The position numbers and the translations under genes were made by a program. A model generated the notes under the pieces. It had not been told where the DNA came from. It was given only the letters and a program-made list of their open reading frames with translations, and searched no databases. From the NCBI GenBank assembly GCA_018350325.1, contig JAEVLN010000001.1, positions 4,183,254 to 4,247,253 on the forward strand: a stretch of 64,000 bases of DNA, written 5' to 3'. Source of the stretch: Globodera rostochiensis (Eukaryota; Nematoda; Chromadorea; Rhabditida; Heteroderidae). Positions 24,625 to 34,988 of the stretch are shown here, piece after piece; the first letter of the stretch is position 1, and every line of letters begins with the position of its first letter.

Positions 24625-25328
24625 CGCCGTGTCATGTCCAAAGAGTGCTTTTTGCTGATCCACAAAATTATCGGCCCTACGGATTGACCCAAATCGTCAT
24701 GACATGGCGACGAATCGACGAATTCACAATGTTTTGTTATGCATTTGCGTGCCTCGGTGCATTTGATTGGTTCGCGGAATGAAAAAGAAAGAAAACATTG
24801 CCGAAAAATGTTTTTTTTTTGTTTCTTGACAAATGCTATCAAAGTTTTATGACTTACGGGGGCAAATGTTTTGTTTGTGCCTCGGGGAAAGGCATTCCGG
24901 TGCGTTTATTATCCGAATGGATTATGTTCTGACCTTATGAAACCCTTCGGGGGCTTTACACTTCTCTTTGCCAACGTATTTATTAGCCCAGGCAAAATTG
25001 GTGGACATTTTTGGGCTTGAATTTTGTGAACTTCAAATTCGCTTAAACTCTTTTCTTTAGTCTTTGCTTTTATTTTAGTCAAATTCCGGTCATGGAAAAT
25101 TCAGCTCACTTTGCATAAATGCTAAGAGTTTAATGGCCTAACATAATAATGCCAGAGGGAATTGGCGTGCTTAAAACAATCGATGGAATAAATTTGCCTC
25201 GGGGGATTATTGCCTTGGAGCATTACGCGAAAAATATTTTTGAAAATTAAAATCCAAAGCTTCTAAACAAACTCACCTTCCCCCGCCCTAACATTTAAAT
25301 TTTAAGTAAAATTGAAGAAATTTTATCG

Positions 25329-27686
25329 ATGGGAAATGCCGAGACCAAATCCGCCAATCGCCTCGGCGGTAGCGGAAAGTTACGGCAGTCGAAGAAAGCG
25401 ACGAAGGAAAAGCGCAGCTGCAGCGAACAATTGGAGCTGCACACTGAACAGCTTCACAAAACGCACCGCTGCTGCTGCTGCGAACGTCAGCAGAAGGCGA
25501 GGAAGGTATTGCCCAAAGCTTTACGTCTTCACAATTTTAAAAGAATTTAAATTCGAAAGAATTCTTCCGCTTCCCTTGAGCTATTGAACAAACATTGCTA
25601 AAGAGCAAAAAGATTGTACTTTTTGGAGCGCTTTCTCACGCCGGAGGGGTGGGGGGGGGGGGGACTTTCGTCCTCACAAAAAAGGGACCATTCTTTAAAT
25701 TCCCATTTCAGTCCGTCTCCTCCAAATTCATTCGGATGCCTCGGCGGTTGGCACCCAAAACGTCCGAAGGCACTGTCGCCTCCGGCTGCTGCTGCACGCG
25801 GTTGGCCCTGCGGGTGCCGCGCATGGCCGAGGATACGGTAGCGATGAGCCGGACTACCGTAACCTCCGCCGCCGTCGAAGAACGCGTGGCAATGGCAGCG
25901 GTCGCAACGGCCGTATGTTTTTTGTAGTGGAAATTATTTTGATTATATTTACCTATTTAACAAAATAATGAATTATAAATAACTGAGTAATTCAGGTCCG
26001 CTGGCATGACCTGAACAGGGCCAGCTTGGCCACTGCGGGCGCCGTCCTTTCCGCGGCGGTGTGCGGCACGGCCAAACCGAAGCGGCGCGAAGGAAACGAC
26101 CGCAACGGCGTCCATCCGCGGAAGGGCGGCGGATCGACAAAAAGCGATCGGTGGGAGAAGTTTAGGGGGGGGGGGGGGCTTTTTGATTCAAATTTAATAA
26201 CTTTCGCTTTTTAAAAACGATCGATGGGAGAAGTTTAGGGGGGGGGGGCTTTTTGATTCAAATTTAATAACTTTCGTTTTTTATTTGTTAGTACGGCTCC
26301 GTCGGTTGGACGTTCCTCCGTCGTCTTCGACTGTGCCGTTGACCGTCCGGATGCCGTGACGGTCATTTTGGCGGATTATTCCCTGGGGGACAATGTTTCG
26401 CTGGACGAAATCAATTTGGCGGCTTCCGGAACGGGCACAGCGGCGATCGGCGGTCGTTTGGGTGATGGCATTCGCCGGCAACGCCCCGCGGGGCGTTCTT
26501 TCGACGGACGTCGCGCGAAATCCTTTCGACATCAGCAGATCAGAAGGTCGTAATGGCAAAATGCCGACATTTGGGACGATTTTGACGAGAAATTAATTTA
26601 ATGCAAAAATTTAGTGCTCCCCCCGCGGGCATTGGCCTCCACCAGCCGTCGATTGTCGCCGGCGGCCTCCGCCCGCGTCCCCAAACGATGGCAAATGGCG
26701 CCATCGAACAACAATTGGGCGTGCCGTGTCCAATCACCGGACTGACATTGGCACAGAAACGGCTGATTTTGGTGCGGTGGCGCCAATTGTCGGACGCCGA
26801 TATGTTAAGGTAAAAATATGGCCAAATTAATTAAATTAAAATATAAACATTTTTACAGACTCAGTGAAAATATTTTTGAACGGACCTTTCGCCGCAACGA
26901 ATCGTTTGCCCGGACAATTCTTCGACAAAATGACAAAAATTGGAAAAATCGGACGCAATTCCGCGTGCTTACAATGGTAATTCTTTAAAATTGTTCAAAA
27001 TTGGTTTAGGTAAATGATTTTCAGCGTTTTTCCAACGTTTTGTCGGCACTTTGCGCCTCTTTGGAGGACTACGCGTCGTCGGGCGCCGAACTTTTGGCCG
27101 AATTTGGGGCCCAACACGCGTTGGGATTGGACAACGGCCAAATAATCCCTCCGAGCTTTTGGGACGTCCTTTTGCTGTCAATTTGCGAGGCCGCCGGGGC
27201 CGGCGAAGGCCAACAAATGGAAGTAAATTGATAATTAATTAAATTAGAAATGATTTAATTGCATTTTAAGTGCTTTGCTCCCGCCGGCTGCGCCCTCTCC
27301 GCCGGCTCGTCTCTTTCCGCTTCGTCCTCCGGCGTTTCGTCCAGCCCCTCCGCCCCTGCGGCGCCAATGCTTTTGCCCCAATGGACGCGCCGTTCCGCCG
27401 ACGCGTGGGCCCAATTTGCCGTTTTCGTGTCGGCACAAATGCGTTTTGGCTACGAAATGGAGCGCTTTCTGCGCGAGAGAATGCGCAAGCGAATGCAGGC
27501 ACAATTTTTGAATAAAATTAAACTCAAATTTATTTTAAGGCATTTTAGGAAAAAGGCGTCGCCCGTCGACGGCGTTCGCTGTCCGCGAACGGTTCGCTGA
27601 CGACGACGACGAATTTGTCGTTGCCGGAAACAATCGAATGGCGGCGGGGCGAAAGATCGGCCCCGGAGGGGGAACAATTGAAATGA
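25329..27686 (+). CDS. Globin-domain protein with long N-terminal extension
   Basis: Exons: 25329-25505, 25712-25912, 25996-26150, 26292-26546, 26615-26809, 26859-26976, 27025-27222, 27271 to about 27498, about 27550-27686. The globin fold begins at PITGLTLAQKRLILVRWRQL (helix A) and continues through LSENIFERTFRRN, FRVLTMRFSNVLSALCASL (helix E) and LAEFGAQHALG, where the His fits the proximal haem ligand (F8). SFWDVLLLSICEA (G) and WAQFAVFVSAQMRFGYE (H) follow. About 280 residues precede the globin domain and about 90 basic/Ser-rich residues follow it. The protein starts MGNAETKS, a good N-myristoylation context, and the CCCC cluster in exon 1 could be acylated, so membrane attachment is inferred. 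Nematodes have many such divergent globins, several neuronal. The last intron fits only with a GC donor (CAG/GCACAA); reading through would give a different tail. Confidence 0.78.
26145..26280. repeat. Tandem duplication of an intron start
   Basis: Two adjacent copies (26145-26217 and 26218-26280) of CGATCG(G/A)TGGGAGAAGTTTAGGG, a G run, then CTTTTTGATTCAAATTTAATAACTTTCG. The first copy carries the globin gene's splice donor (GATCG/GTGGGA). In the second copy the GT is AT. Confidence 0.85.
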
Positions 27687-29469
27687 ATTTTTCTTTGATC
27701 TTTTTGCTCAATTATTTTGTTACGGACGATTTACGAATTCGGTTTTATATTTACAAAATTTAAAATTTTTAAAATCGTAACCTTTAATTAACGCATAATT
27801 AAATTGTCTTCGATTTTGTGAAGCCCACCGCCGGGGTAAAAAACAACTCACAATCCGACAACACTTGCGGAATTCCAACGTCTTCATTGGTCGGACTCAG
27901 TGCGAATTTCCGTTCCTATTTCTCTCATTATTTGTTTTTATTAATTTGCGAATTCAACAAAATTTTAATTATTTATTAATTTGTTCTTTTGTCCTCCCCG
28001 GCGGCGTTCTGTCAGAGAGAGCTGTTCAAACATTTCGTTACGACCGTTTGGCCGTCACTCACTGTCTGTCTGGCTTATGTCGAAAACGAAAAATTTGTTT
28101 AAAATTGCATTTATATTCAATCCGATTTTTATTTTGTATTTGGACAATTACTGAAAAGAAAACATTTTTTTAATTTAAAAACTTTTATCTAAAAAACTTC
28201 AAAGTTGGATTTATTGGCCCATGGGGACAATCAGCGAAATGTGGAGGAGCGAATTCGTAGTCGTCCATCACTCAAAAAAAGGAGCGTCCCCGAGGACGCG
28301 CCCCGAAGGGTCGGCTGGGCCAATTTGCCCCCTAAGGCCAAATGGCTCAAAGGCCGAGACTCTCGCGCCAGCCGAAAGCGCTTCGCCCGTCTCATGGAAC
28401 GTCGCAGCCGAAGAGACGGGCAAACGCTCTCTGCCATGCGCCCGCCACTCACAGCACACAAAATAATGCGGCCGTGGCATAAATCGATGAATGCGGGGAT
28501 TGGGGGGGGGCGGGGAAAGGGGAGACAAACGCCAAAGAAACCCCCCCCCCAACCACCCCAACCACAGGTAATGGGGGGGGGGGGGGGGGGGGGGGGACAA
28601 ACGCCGAAGAACCCCCCCCCCCCCCCCCCCCCCCCCAACCACCCCAACCACCCCAACCACAGGTAATGGGGGGGGGGGGGGATGGGTGGGAGGAGAGAGG
28701 GGAAGCAAGCAAAGTCTCGGCTGGCCTAACACGTCGGCGGGGTTGGGAGCGGCCCGTGAAACAACGGGAATATCTGGGGGGGGGGGGGCTTAATTCCTAA
28801 TGTCGCGAAGGGGGGGGGGGGGAGTCTGTGCCCATCTCGCAGCAAATTACCCTCCAAATTCCCCGGATCATTAGAAAATCCCCGAAGGGTTTATTCGCAC
28901 TTTTTGCATATTTATGCCCAAATTGCGTTAATAATAATTTGGGCGTCATTCATTCAATTGGCCCTCCCAAACAAACGAAACGATTATCATTTTCCCAACA
29001 TTTTCTCTTCGGTCTTTGTGCTTTGATTAGTTTCAATCGAAGCGAAAACGAACAAAACTTTCAACGAAAAATCGTAGGGAATATAAAAAATAAAAAAATT
29101 TTCGGGGATTTGCCAAATGTCATTCGTATGTGGTCTCCGTCTCCGATCTACATGTCCCAACAATCCTTTCCCCGGTCCCCACCAATTCCCCTCCCCGTTT
29201 CCCCGCCTCCTTTCCCCGCCTCCTTTCTCCGCCTCCTTTCCCCGCCTCCTTTTCCCGTTTTCCCGCCCCTTTTCCCCGTTTCCCCGCCTCCTTTCCCCGC
29301 CCCCGTTTCCCCGCCTCCCCCCACCACCACACATGTGGAACTCGTTTTTTGGTCGCCCGCCCATTATAAAAGATAATCTCCCCCTTTCATCATTTTCGCA
29401 TTTTTACAAAATTCTTCAAATTAACACGATAAATTCTTGCCAAAGGTTTTCGCGGCCCATTAACCGAAA
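27687..29469. other. Intergenic region, globin to RASGRP
   Basis: No gene recognised in about 1.8 kb. At 28500-28690 two copies of a block (GGGGACAAACGCC..., C run, AACCACCCCAACC, CAGGTAATGG, G run) lie in tandem, followed by more G runs to 28825. At 29160-29325 a pyrimidine tract of CCCCGCCTCCTTT units occurs just upstream of the RASGRP start. Open frames in this area are Gly/Pro-rich products of these repeats. Confidence 0.6.
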
Positions 29470-32400
29470 ATGACCGATTCTCCGGGCTGTTCGGACTTTG
29501 GGGCCGAGCCCGTGGATTTATTCGAATTGGTCCGTCGATGTTGCGATTGTTTTGGTGAGAATTTGCATTAAATTTGAATTATTTAATTCAAATTTTCAAA
29601 ATTCAATTCATTTTCAGAGGGCGACCCCGCGGAGCCGGACTCCGACTTCCCGAGTTGGTTTTTCTCGGCCTCCGAATGGCTTTGTCCTGAGTTGGCCGAA
29701 CTAATGGCCATTTTTGTCTCTCTCTACCAGGTGATTTGGAAAAAAGGAAAATTTAAATGTCTGCCGAAAAAAATGCCAAAATGAAAAGACTTTCACAGAA
29801 TGATCCCCTCGGATTCGGGCAGAAAGTTTGTTCGGCCGTCGGATTCTGGATTCACCACCATCCGGTCCATTTCGACGCCAACGTTCAATTGGGCCGACTT
29901 TTGGAGCGATTGAAAGTTAAATTTAAATTAAAATTAAAATTAAAAAATAAAGAATAATTTGAAACAAAAACCTTCAGAAATTAGCCGCTGCGGACGAGAC
30001 AATTTCCAAAACGCTGGTCGACGAACTTTTGGATATTTCGGCCATGTGAATTCTTTTCAAAATGATTAAATTTGTTAATTAATCATTTCTAAAGTCCCTC
30101 CTACGCGTGGCTTCGCAATGTGTCAGTGCGCAACCCAATTTCCCGTCATGTTTCGCTTTGCTTTGAGCAATGGAGTCCCGAGGACATTGCGACGTCGATG
30201 AGGTGACAAAAAAGGGCATTTTTTAAAGTGAACGTTGAGTGAGTGAAGCGGGTCAATTTCGTCTGGCCAACTCCGAAAGTCTCGAGACGGAGTTGGCCCA
30301 GACGGAGTTGACCCTGACGGAGTTGGCCCAGACGGAGTTGACCCTGACGGAGTTGGCCCAGACGGAGTTGACCCTGACGGAGTTGGCCCAGACGGAGTTG
30401 ACCCTGACGGAGTTGGCCCAGACGGAGTTGACCCTGACGGAGTTGGCCCAGACGGAGTTGACCCTGGCGGAGTTGGCCCAGACGGAGTTGGCCCAGACGG
30501 AGTTGGCCCAGACGGAGTTGACCCTGACGGAGTTGGCCCAGACGGAGTTGGCCCAGACGGAGTTGGCCCAGACGGAGTTGACCCTGACGGAGTTGACCCT
30601 GGCGGAGTTGGCCCAGACGGAGTTGGCCCAGACGGAGTTGACCCTGACGGAGTTGACCCTGGCGGAGTTGGCCCAGACGGAGTTGGCCCAGACGGAGTTG
30701 ACCCTGACGGAGTTGGCCCAGACGGAGTTGGCCCAGACGGAGTTGGCCCAGACGGAGTTGGCCCAGACGGAGTTGGCCCAGACGGAGTTGGCCCAGACGG
30801 AGTTGGCCCAGACGGAGTTGGCCCAGACGGAGTTGGCCCAGACGGAGTTGACCCTGACGGAGTTGGCCCAGACGGAGTTGACCCTGACGGAGTTGGCCCA
30901 GACGGAGTTGACCCTGACGGAGTTGGCCCAGACGGAGTTGACCCTGACGGAGTTGGCCCAGACGGAGTTGGCCCAGACGGAGTTGGCCCAGACGGAGTTG
31001 ACCCTGACGGAGTTGGCCCAGACGGAGTTGGCCCAGACGGAGTTGACCCTGACGGAGTTGGCCCAGACGGAGTTGGCCCAGACGGAGTTGGCCCAGACGG
31101 AGTTGGCCCAAACAAAAGAGTTGATCAAATTTGGGACAAGAAATGGGCGGACAAATCGATCAGCATTATTTGAAACAGTCATTTTAAACATTTAATTCTT
31201 TTTTTAAGTCACATTGACCACAAAGTGCTCAGTCGGGTCCAAGTGAGTTAATTCTCTTTACATAAAAACTTTCAATTTTATTTTCCAAATTCTAAGGTCT
31301 CCGAGTTGAAACGCTATGTGAGGGTCGGAAGACTGTGCCAAACGCCCCTTTTGGAACGATCGATTGGCATTTTCAATGTCAGCGAAAAGAAACACAATTG
31401 TTGTTTTACAATTGGCGGCTTTTTAGTCCTTTTCCGGATGGGTCCAGTGTCAAGTACTGAGCAAATCGACGCCCAGCGAACGCGCCGAAGTGATCACAAA
31501 ATTTGTGCAAGTGGGCAGGGTACGGTACTATAAAAGGGAGGCTACGGTTAAAGGGAGGAGGCGCGAGGGGGGGGGGAAGGGTACGGTACTATAAAAGGGA
31601 GGCTACGGTTAAAGGGAGGAGGCGCGAGGGGGGGGGGAAGGGTACGGTACTATAAAAGGGAGGCTACGGTTAAAGGGAGGAGGCGCGACGGGGGGGGGGG
31701 GGGAAGGGTACGGTACTATAAAAGGGAGGCTACGGTTAAAGGGAGGAGGCGCGAGGGGGGGGGAAGGGTACGGTACTATAAAAGAGAGGCTACGGTTAAA
31801 GGGGAGGCGGGAGGGGGGGGGGGGGGGGAAGGGTACGGTAGTAGTTAAGGGGAAGAAAACGGTTTGTAGGGGAGTGAGTGTACAGTAGGGATCTTTGGTG
31901 CTTTACCTCGTGGACGCGACACGGAAAAGAGCCCCTTCAGCTTTAATTTTACGCTTTTGCAGCACCTGCGACGCAACAACACTTTTAACACGCTGATGGC
32001 AGTGATCGTAAGTTTGGGTTGGACTTTCAAAAGTCCAAATGTGTTGATCACCCATTTTCTTCTTTTGATCACCCATTTTCCTCTTTTGATCACCCATTTT
32101 CCTCTTTTGATCATCCATTTTCCTCTTTTGATCACCCATTTTCCTCTTTTGATCACCCATTTTCCTATTTTCAGGGCGGGATTACCCATTCGAACGTGGC
32201 CCGTCTCCTCCACACGCATTCCCTCCTTCCTCCCGACATCGTCGACGATCTCTCCGCTCTCACAAAATTGCTTTCCCATGCCAATAATTATGCCGTTTAT
32301 CGCAAAACGTTGCGCGAAGTCGGAAGTCGCTTCAAAATTCCGATTATGTGAGAAAAAGCATTGGAATTGCTTTTTCCAAACAAAAATTTAGGGGCGTTCA

Positions 32401-34406
32401 TCTGAAAGATTTAATCGCATTTTGGCATAGCGCCGGCCTGGATCAGTTCGAAAATTCGCGCCGAATGTCGGAAAAATGTAAATTTCTTATTTTAAAAATC
32501 TTTTTTTATTGTGAACCGTCGGCAGGCATTTGTCAGCTGTCGCAACTGTTATCGCACTTCCTCGGCGTTTGTCGGACGCCGCATTGTTTCGGAGACGCCA
32601 ATTTGGATTTGATTAATACGCTAAAAGTGCTCTTTGACATTGCGTACGACGAGCGCGAGCTTTACGAATTGTCGCTGGAACGCGAGCCGAAGACGGCGCC
32701 AACCGCCGGCGCCACGCGAGGCTTTTCCGCGGAAAAGTCGTCGCAAATGGCGACGAGCGCAGCCGAACCGCCGGCGGTTTTTGCGGATTGGGCGGCGGGC
32801 GTGTGCGCACAGCCGGACCCCGACACGGTGGACAAGTCGGTGGTCGAGGGGGGAAATGTGCAAAAGCCCAACAAAAATATAACCAAAAATGCCGAACGAA
32901 CAATCGAAATCGGGCATTTTCCGCATGAGATTATATTTGATTTGTTATTCAGACACATTGTCGCAATGGTCGACGCGGTTTTCAAACACTACGACAACGA
33001 TAGGGACGGGTCGTTCACAATTTGGATCGTTTTGACAAACTTTTATTCTGTTCAGTTACATATCGCGCGCTGAATTCGAGCAGTTCGCGTCCAATTTCCC
33101 CTTTTTGGACGCATTTGGCGAAATTGACGCGGACAGAGACGGTCGGCAGCAGCAGAACAAAACGCAGCAAAGCATAAAACACGCTTTAGGTTTTATCAGT
33201 CGGGCGGAGATGTGCACGCACTTTCAGCAGCTGAACAGGCGAAAGTGTCCGGGCGCGGGCGAGGCCAACGGCAGCAGCATGTTGGTCGCGGGACTGCGCC
33301 GCAACGGACTCATGCACAAATGGCTGGATGCACAGTTTCTGGCGCCTGCGTTGTGCGCCCACTGCAACAAATTGGTAAGTTCGTATGGGGAAGGTACTTG
33401 GCGAGAAGGGCCTCTTAAAATGCATGCAGCTCTGGATGCGGCATGGCGTGCGCTGCAAGATGTGTGCGTGCTCGTTGCACGAACAGTGCAAGGCGGAGGC
33501 GGCGCTTAAGTGCACGCATCGAAAGCGAACTCCGAACAGTTCGGCATCGGGTTCATCAAGTGCTCGTAGCGCTTCGGAAAGTGGAGGTGCAGTGCAAACG
33601 CAAATTTGTTTGATTTTTTGAGCTAATTGCACGCAACTTTCCGTAAGGTCTGATGAGCTCGTGGTTGGGCGCTTCGCTTTCCCCGCGCTTCACTGCCATT
33701 GGCCCAACACCAAAAAAGGCGTCTGCGGCGACGGCGGACCACCAAAAAGAGCTACAAATGACAAACGGACACTACCGGTATCTGATTTAAATGAGAACGG
33801 GAGCACGTGGCACAAAGTCGGGACAAAGTGTCTCCAAATTTTAAGGCATGCCAAACGCCGTGGCGTAAGTGGCGACCCGCGTCGCCACCCGCGCACGTCC
33901 TCCGCGTCTTCCGCCTCCGAATGCTCCTCCCACCACAGCGGAGGGAACGCGGCGCTGTTGGGTGCGCCTGAGGGGTCGCCGCCTCCGACCAGCCCTTCCG
34001 GCGCTTCGTACTTTTTCATCGGCTCCTCCCTCCGTTCGTCCTTCCATCGGCTGATGCGGCGGACGCCAGCAGTGCGAAATTAGCGAACATTTTGCAAAAT
34101 TGTCATTTTAACGATTTCTAAGGAAGCGATTTGTGAACGATCGGAGAAACGAAGTGGCGACCTCGACAACAGTGATAGGTAAGGACAAACCTTTACAAGG
34201 AGTAACAGAAACTTTTTAGAACGAGCCGTTTCGACTCGACCGGCGACAGTTCTTCGAGTACGAGTCGTACGCATCGACGACGCACAACTACCGTAGGCGG
34301 TTTGGAGTGCGCGGACGCGGATCCGCCGACGCCCTCCTCACCTGTGGAACGTCATCACGCGCGTGCACCAAGTTTGGCCAGCGAAGAAGTGTTCGAGGAG
34401 GGATGA
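29470..34406 (+). CDS. rgef-1: Ras guanyl-releasing protein (RASGRP / RGEF-1)
   Basis: Diacylglycerol- and calcium-responsive exchange factor for Ras/Rap, neuronal in C. elegans. Exons include 29470-29554, 29618-29730, 29799-29915, 29978-30045, 30095-30202, 31209-31242, 31297-31377, 31427-31519, 31963-32007, 32175-32347, 32392-32477, 32526-33009, 33056-33141, 33190-33374, 33430-33586, 33648-33777, 33846-34071, 34123-34178, 34220-34406. Order of domains: REM region (EWLCPELAELMAIFVSLYQ); CDC25 domain (PSYAWLRNVSVRNP, WVQCQVLSKS, NNTFNTLMAVI, GGITHSNVARL, GVHLKDLI, ERELYELSLEREP); two EF-hands (DNDRDGYIS, DADRDGFIS); and a C1 domain (HKWLDAQF, CAHCNKL, CKMCACSLHEQC). A Ser/Thr-rich tail ends EEVFEEG. 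A 105-base segment near 32840-32944 is read as exonic but resembles an intron. Three introns contain different minisatellites. Confidence 0.93.
30286..31110. repeat. 15-bp minisatellite (55 units) in RASGRP intron
   Basis: Fifty-five uninterrupted 15-base units of two main kinds, GACGGAGTTGGCCCA and GACGGAGTTGACCCT, with a few starting GGC. The array is exactly 825 bases, a multiple of three per unit, so frames stay open on both strands (over 300 codons each); none shows a start context, codon bias or homology. It sits in the 1006-base intron 30203-31208, which splits the CDC25 domain. A half unit in inverted orientation (TCTGGCCAACTCCG, about 30262-30275) precedes it. Confidence 0.97.
31519..31845. 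repeat. About 62-bp repeat with TATAAAA in RASGRP intron
   Basis: Five full units and one partial unit begin GGTACGGTACTATAAAA, continue GGGAGGCTACGGTTAAAGG and end in GGAGGCGCGA plus a G run. Units start at about 31519, 31580, 31641, 31707, 31767 and 31832. The splice donor of the exon ending 31519 (AGG/GTACGG) is the first base pair step of the array, so each unit repeats the donor sequence. Confidence 0.93.
32040..32166. repeat. 21-bp repeat in RASGRP intron
   Basis: Six tandem copies of TTTTGATCACCCATTTTCCT(C) with small changes fill most of intron 32008-32174, just before the GGITHSN exon. The last copy runs into the acceptor tract. Confidence 0.93.
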
Positions 34407-34988
34407 TTGGCACAACGACTGACCAAATTTGATGACATCCCCAGAAAATGGATGATCTACGAAGAAGCATGGACTTTCAGTCTTTGTGCACTGATTTTGT
34501 ACTTTCTTTAGGCTTATGTTCCCTCACATCTTACAAAGCAGCTCACACATTCCTTCTCCTGCCAGTCCGTAGAATTATTTATTGTTTGTTTTCCCCACTT
34601 CACTTGTACATACAACGTCCTCTTCTTTCCAGCAGTGTCTCGATGACCCGCTGATCTGATTAGACAGAACATTGGATCATCCAAATGAACTGGTTTGATC
34701 TTATCCAAATCTGAGGACCAGATCAGGATCGTCGAATCATTGGATGCACAACTTCATTTTTGTTTATGTACATATTAGTTAATATTTTTTGCTTCAAAAC
34801 TAAGTTCGGAAATCAGATCTTTTTGGATTAGGAGAGTGAATTTGAATTGGTTATATTATTTATTATTTTAATATAAATTGCTTTAGATAGGCACTCCACT
34901 CAAAAACATTTTTTGTACTCAAAATTTCAATAAATTTTCAAAACTAACGCAAAAACACAATGCCAACCCATTTTGGCCAACTTTTGGT

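Larger units (their letters stand above)
18926..25328. other. Long gene-poor region
   Basis: About 6.4 kb with no conserved protein seen on either strand. It holds a dispersed repeat (19066-19112, minus), the tandem array at 20325-20825, a GATC-rich partly palindromic patch (21455-21565), a GC-rich island (21830-22280) with open frames of low-complexity Arg/Pro/Ser type, a C28-type run near 24595 and several poly-C/G runs. Some open frames exceed 90 codons (for example 24310-24687) but end in homopolymer, show no introns or conserved motif, and are not called. Confidence 0.55.

Noticed and set aside
24310..24687. 125-codon frame after a TATAAAAAG box
   Set aside because: No conserved motif, the end lies in a C run and two other frames are equally open. 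A TATA-like word in AT-rich DNA is not enough.
30123..31195. Open frames of 312-330 codons on both strands
   Set aside because: They consist of the 15-base minisatellite in a RASGRP intron; the frame stays open because the unit is a multiple of three. No homology, start context or exon structure.
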